7,312 bases of DNA from an uncultured Parabacteroides sp. Lineage in GTDB: Bacteria; Bacteroidota; Bacteroidia; Bacteroidales; Tannerellaceae. The position numbers were made by a program, and so were the translations under genes. Below are positions 7,151 to 7,312 of this stretch, in pieces. The stretch lies in the NCBI GenBank assembly GCA_900770835.1, contig CAAGLQ010000017.1, positions 1 to 7,312 on the forward strand, written 5' to 3'. The notes beneath the pieces are model-generated. The model did not search any database. It saw nothing but the letters and a program-made list of their open reading frames with translations, and was not told the DNA's origin. Every line of letters begins with the position of its first letter. Positions within the stretch are counted from its first letter, which is position 1.

Positions 7151-7170
7151 TTGTAATAATAGGTCTACAA
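7151..7170. repeat. Imperfect inverted repeat at the coiled-coil gene promoter
   Basis: TTGTA-N10-TACAA, with 5-bp arms 10 bp apart, spans the predicted transcription start and touches the -7 box. It could be an operator in a repressing position. The region is A/T-rich and the arms are short, so chance is a serious alternative. Its spacing differs from that of the palindrome at 5586-5599. Confidence 0.25.
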
Positions 7171-7198
7171 AAGTACAATTAATTACGGATATAACAAA
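7168..7198 (-). promoter_or_regulatory. Promoter of the coiled-coil/regulator unit (-33 and -7 boxes)
   Basis: On the minus strand TTTG (7195-7198) and TACTTTTG (7168-7175) are 19 nt apart, a full match to the Bacteroidetes promoter consensus TTTG-N19-21-TAnnTTTG. Transcription should begin near 7164, giving a leader of about 30 nt before the ATG at 7133. The -33 box is part of the T-tract of the rRNA terminator, so the unit has its own promoter right where rRNA transcription ends. Confidence 0.75.
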
Positions 7199-7230
7199 AA
7201 AAGGGAGTCAATCTCTCGGACTGACTCCCT
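7195..7230 (-). terminator. Intrinsic terminator of the rRNA operon
   Basis: A perfect 9-bp stem (AGGGAGTCA at 7202-7210 pairing with TGACTCCCT at 7222-7230) encloses an 11-nt loop. On the minus strand it is followed by a run of seven T residues (7196-7202, one of them inside the stem). It lies about 10 nt past the 5S rRNA 3' end and is oriented to stop transcription of the rRNA operon. There is no T-run on the other side, so it is one-directional. Confidence 0.88.
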
Positions 7231-7239
7231 CTCCTCCTA

Positions 7240-7312
7240 AAACGGCGGCTACCTACTCTCCCACTGTTACGCAGTACCATCGGCGTGACGAGGCTTAACT
7301 TCTCTGTTCGGA
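7240..7312 (-). rRNA. rrf: 5S ribosomal RNA, 3' part (cut by window edge)
   Basis: The minus strand shows the conserved 5S segment beginning with CCGAACAGAGAAGTTAAGC, then GCCGATGGTACTGC, and GGGAGAGTAGG, before the 3' strand of the terminal helix (GCCGCCG). About 73 of the usual 110-120 nt are visible; the 5' part lies beyond the window. The exact 3' end is uncertain by a few bases because the pairing 5' strand is out of view. It is probably the last gene of a 16S-23S-5S operon running toward lower coordinates. Confidence 0.93.

Noticed and set aside
7134..7178. Upstream in-frame ATG extending the coiled-coil protein by 15 residues
   Set aside because: It lies upstream of the predicted transcription start and overlaps the -7 box; the extra residues (YFCRPIITKNKRSC) do not fit a signal or membrane segment.
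1..7312. CRISPR arrays, insertion sequences, tRNA genes or attachment sites
   Set aside because: No regularly spaced repeats, transposase-like product, tRNA-like fold or flanking direct repeats were seen; genes are closely packed and look native.

Overview
The window reads as chromosomal DNA from a Bacteroidales bacterium, most likely Parabacteroides or a close relative. The evidence is two promoters of the Bacteroidetes primary-sigma type (-7 box TAnnTTTG), a short Crp/Fnr regulator and a four-gene efflux operon of styles common in that order, and a Bacteroidetes-like 5S rRNA. The genus is inferred, since no search could be run.

Layout: (1) Positions 1-687, + strand, hold the 3' part of an alpha/beta-hydrolase (esterase/lipase type) gene whose start lies outside the window. 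It converges on, and overlaps by 17 bp, the last gene of a minus-strand block. (2) Positions 5486 down to 671, minus strand, hold a tripartite efflux operon in transcription order: TolC-family outer-membrane channel, HlyD-family periplasmic adaptor, and two related ABC-2-type permeases. The adaptor and first permease overlap by ATGA. No ATP-binding subunit is present. (3) Positions 5487-5627 are the operon's promoter region, with a perfect -7 box, no recognisable -33 box, and a 14-bp palindrome (TTGAA-N4-TTCAA) of the Crp/Fnr-site type centred about 40 bp upstream of the predicted transcription start. (4) Positions 5628-7133, minus strand, hold a two-gene unit: a membrane-anchored coiled-coil protein followed, 3 nt after its stop, by a Crp/Fnr-family regulator. 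(5) Positions 7134-7312 hold the 3' part of a 5S rRNA gene, the rRNA operon's terminator, and a consensus promoter for the coiled-coil gene whose -33 box lies inside the terminator's T-tract.

How the genes may work together (inference): the Crp/Fnr regulator is encoded directly upstream of the efflux operon, and the operon promoter looks activator-dependent with a Crp/Fnr-like site in the class II activator position. The simplest model is a local regulator switching on an envelope export system. The coiled-coil membrane protein shares the regulator's transcript, so it may be linked to the same envelope response, but its function is not recognisable from sequence.
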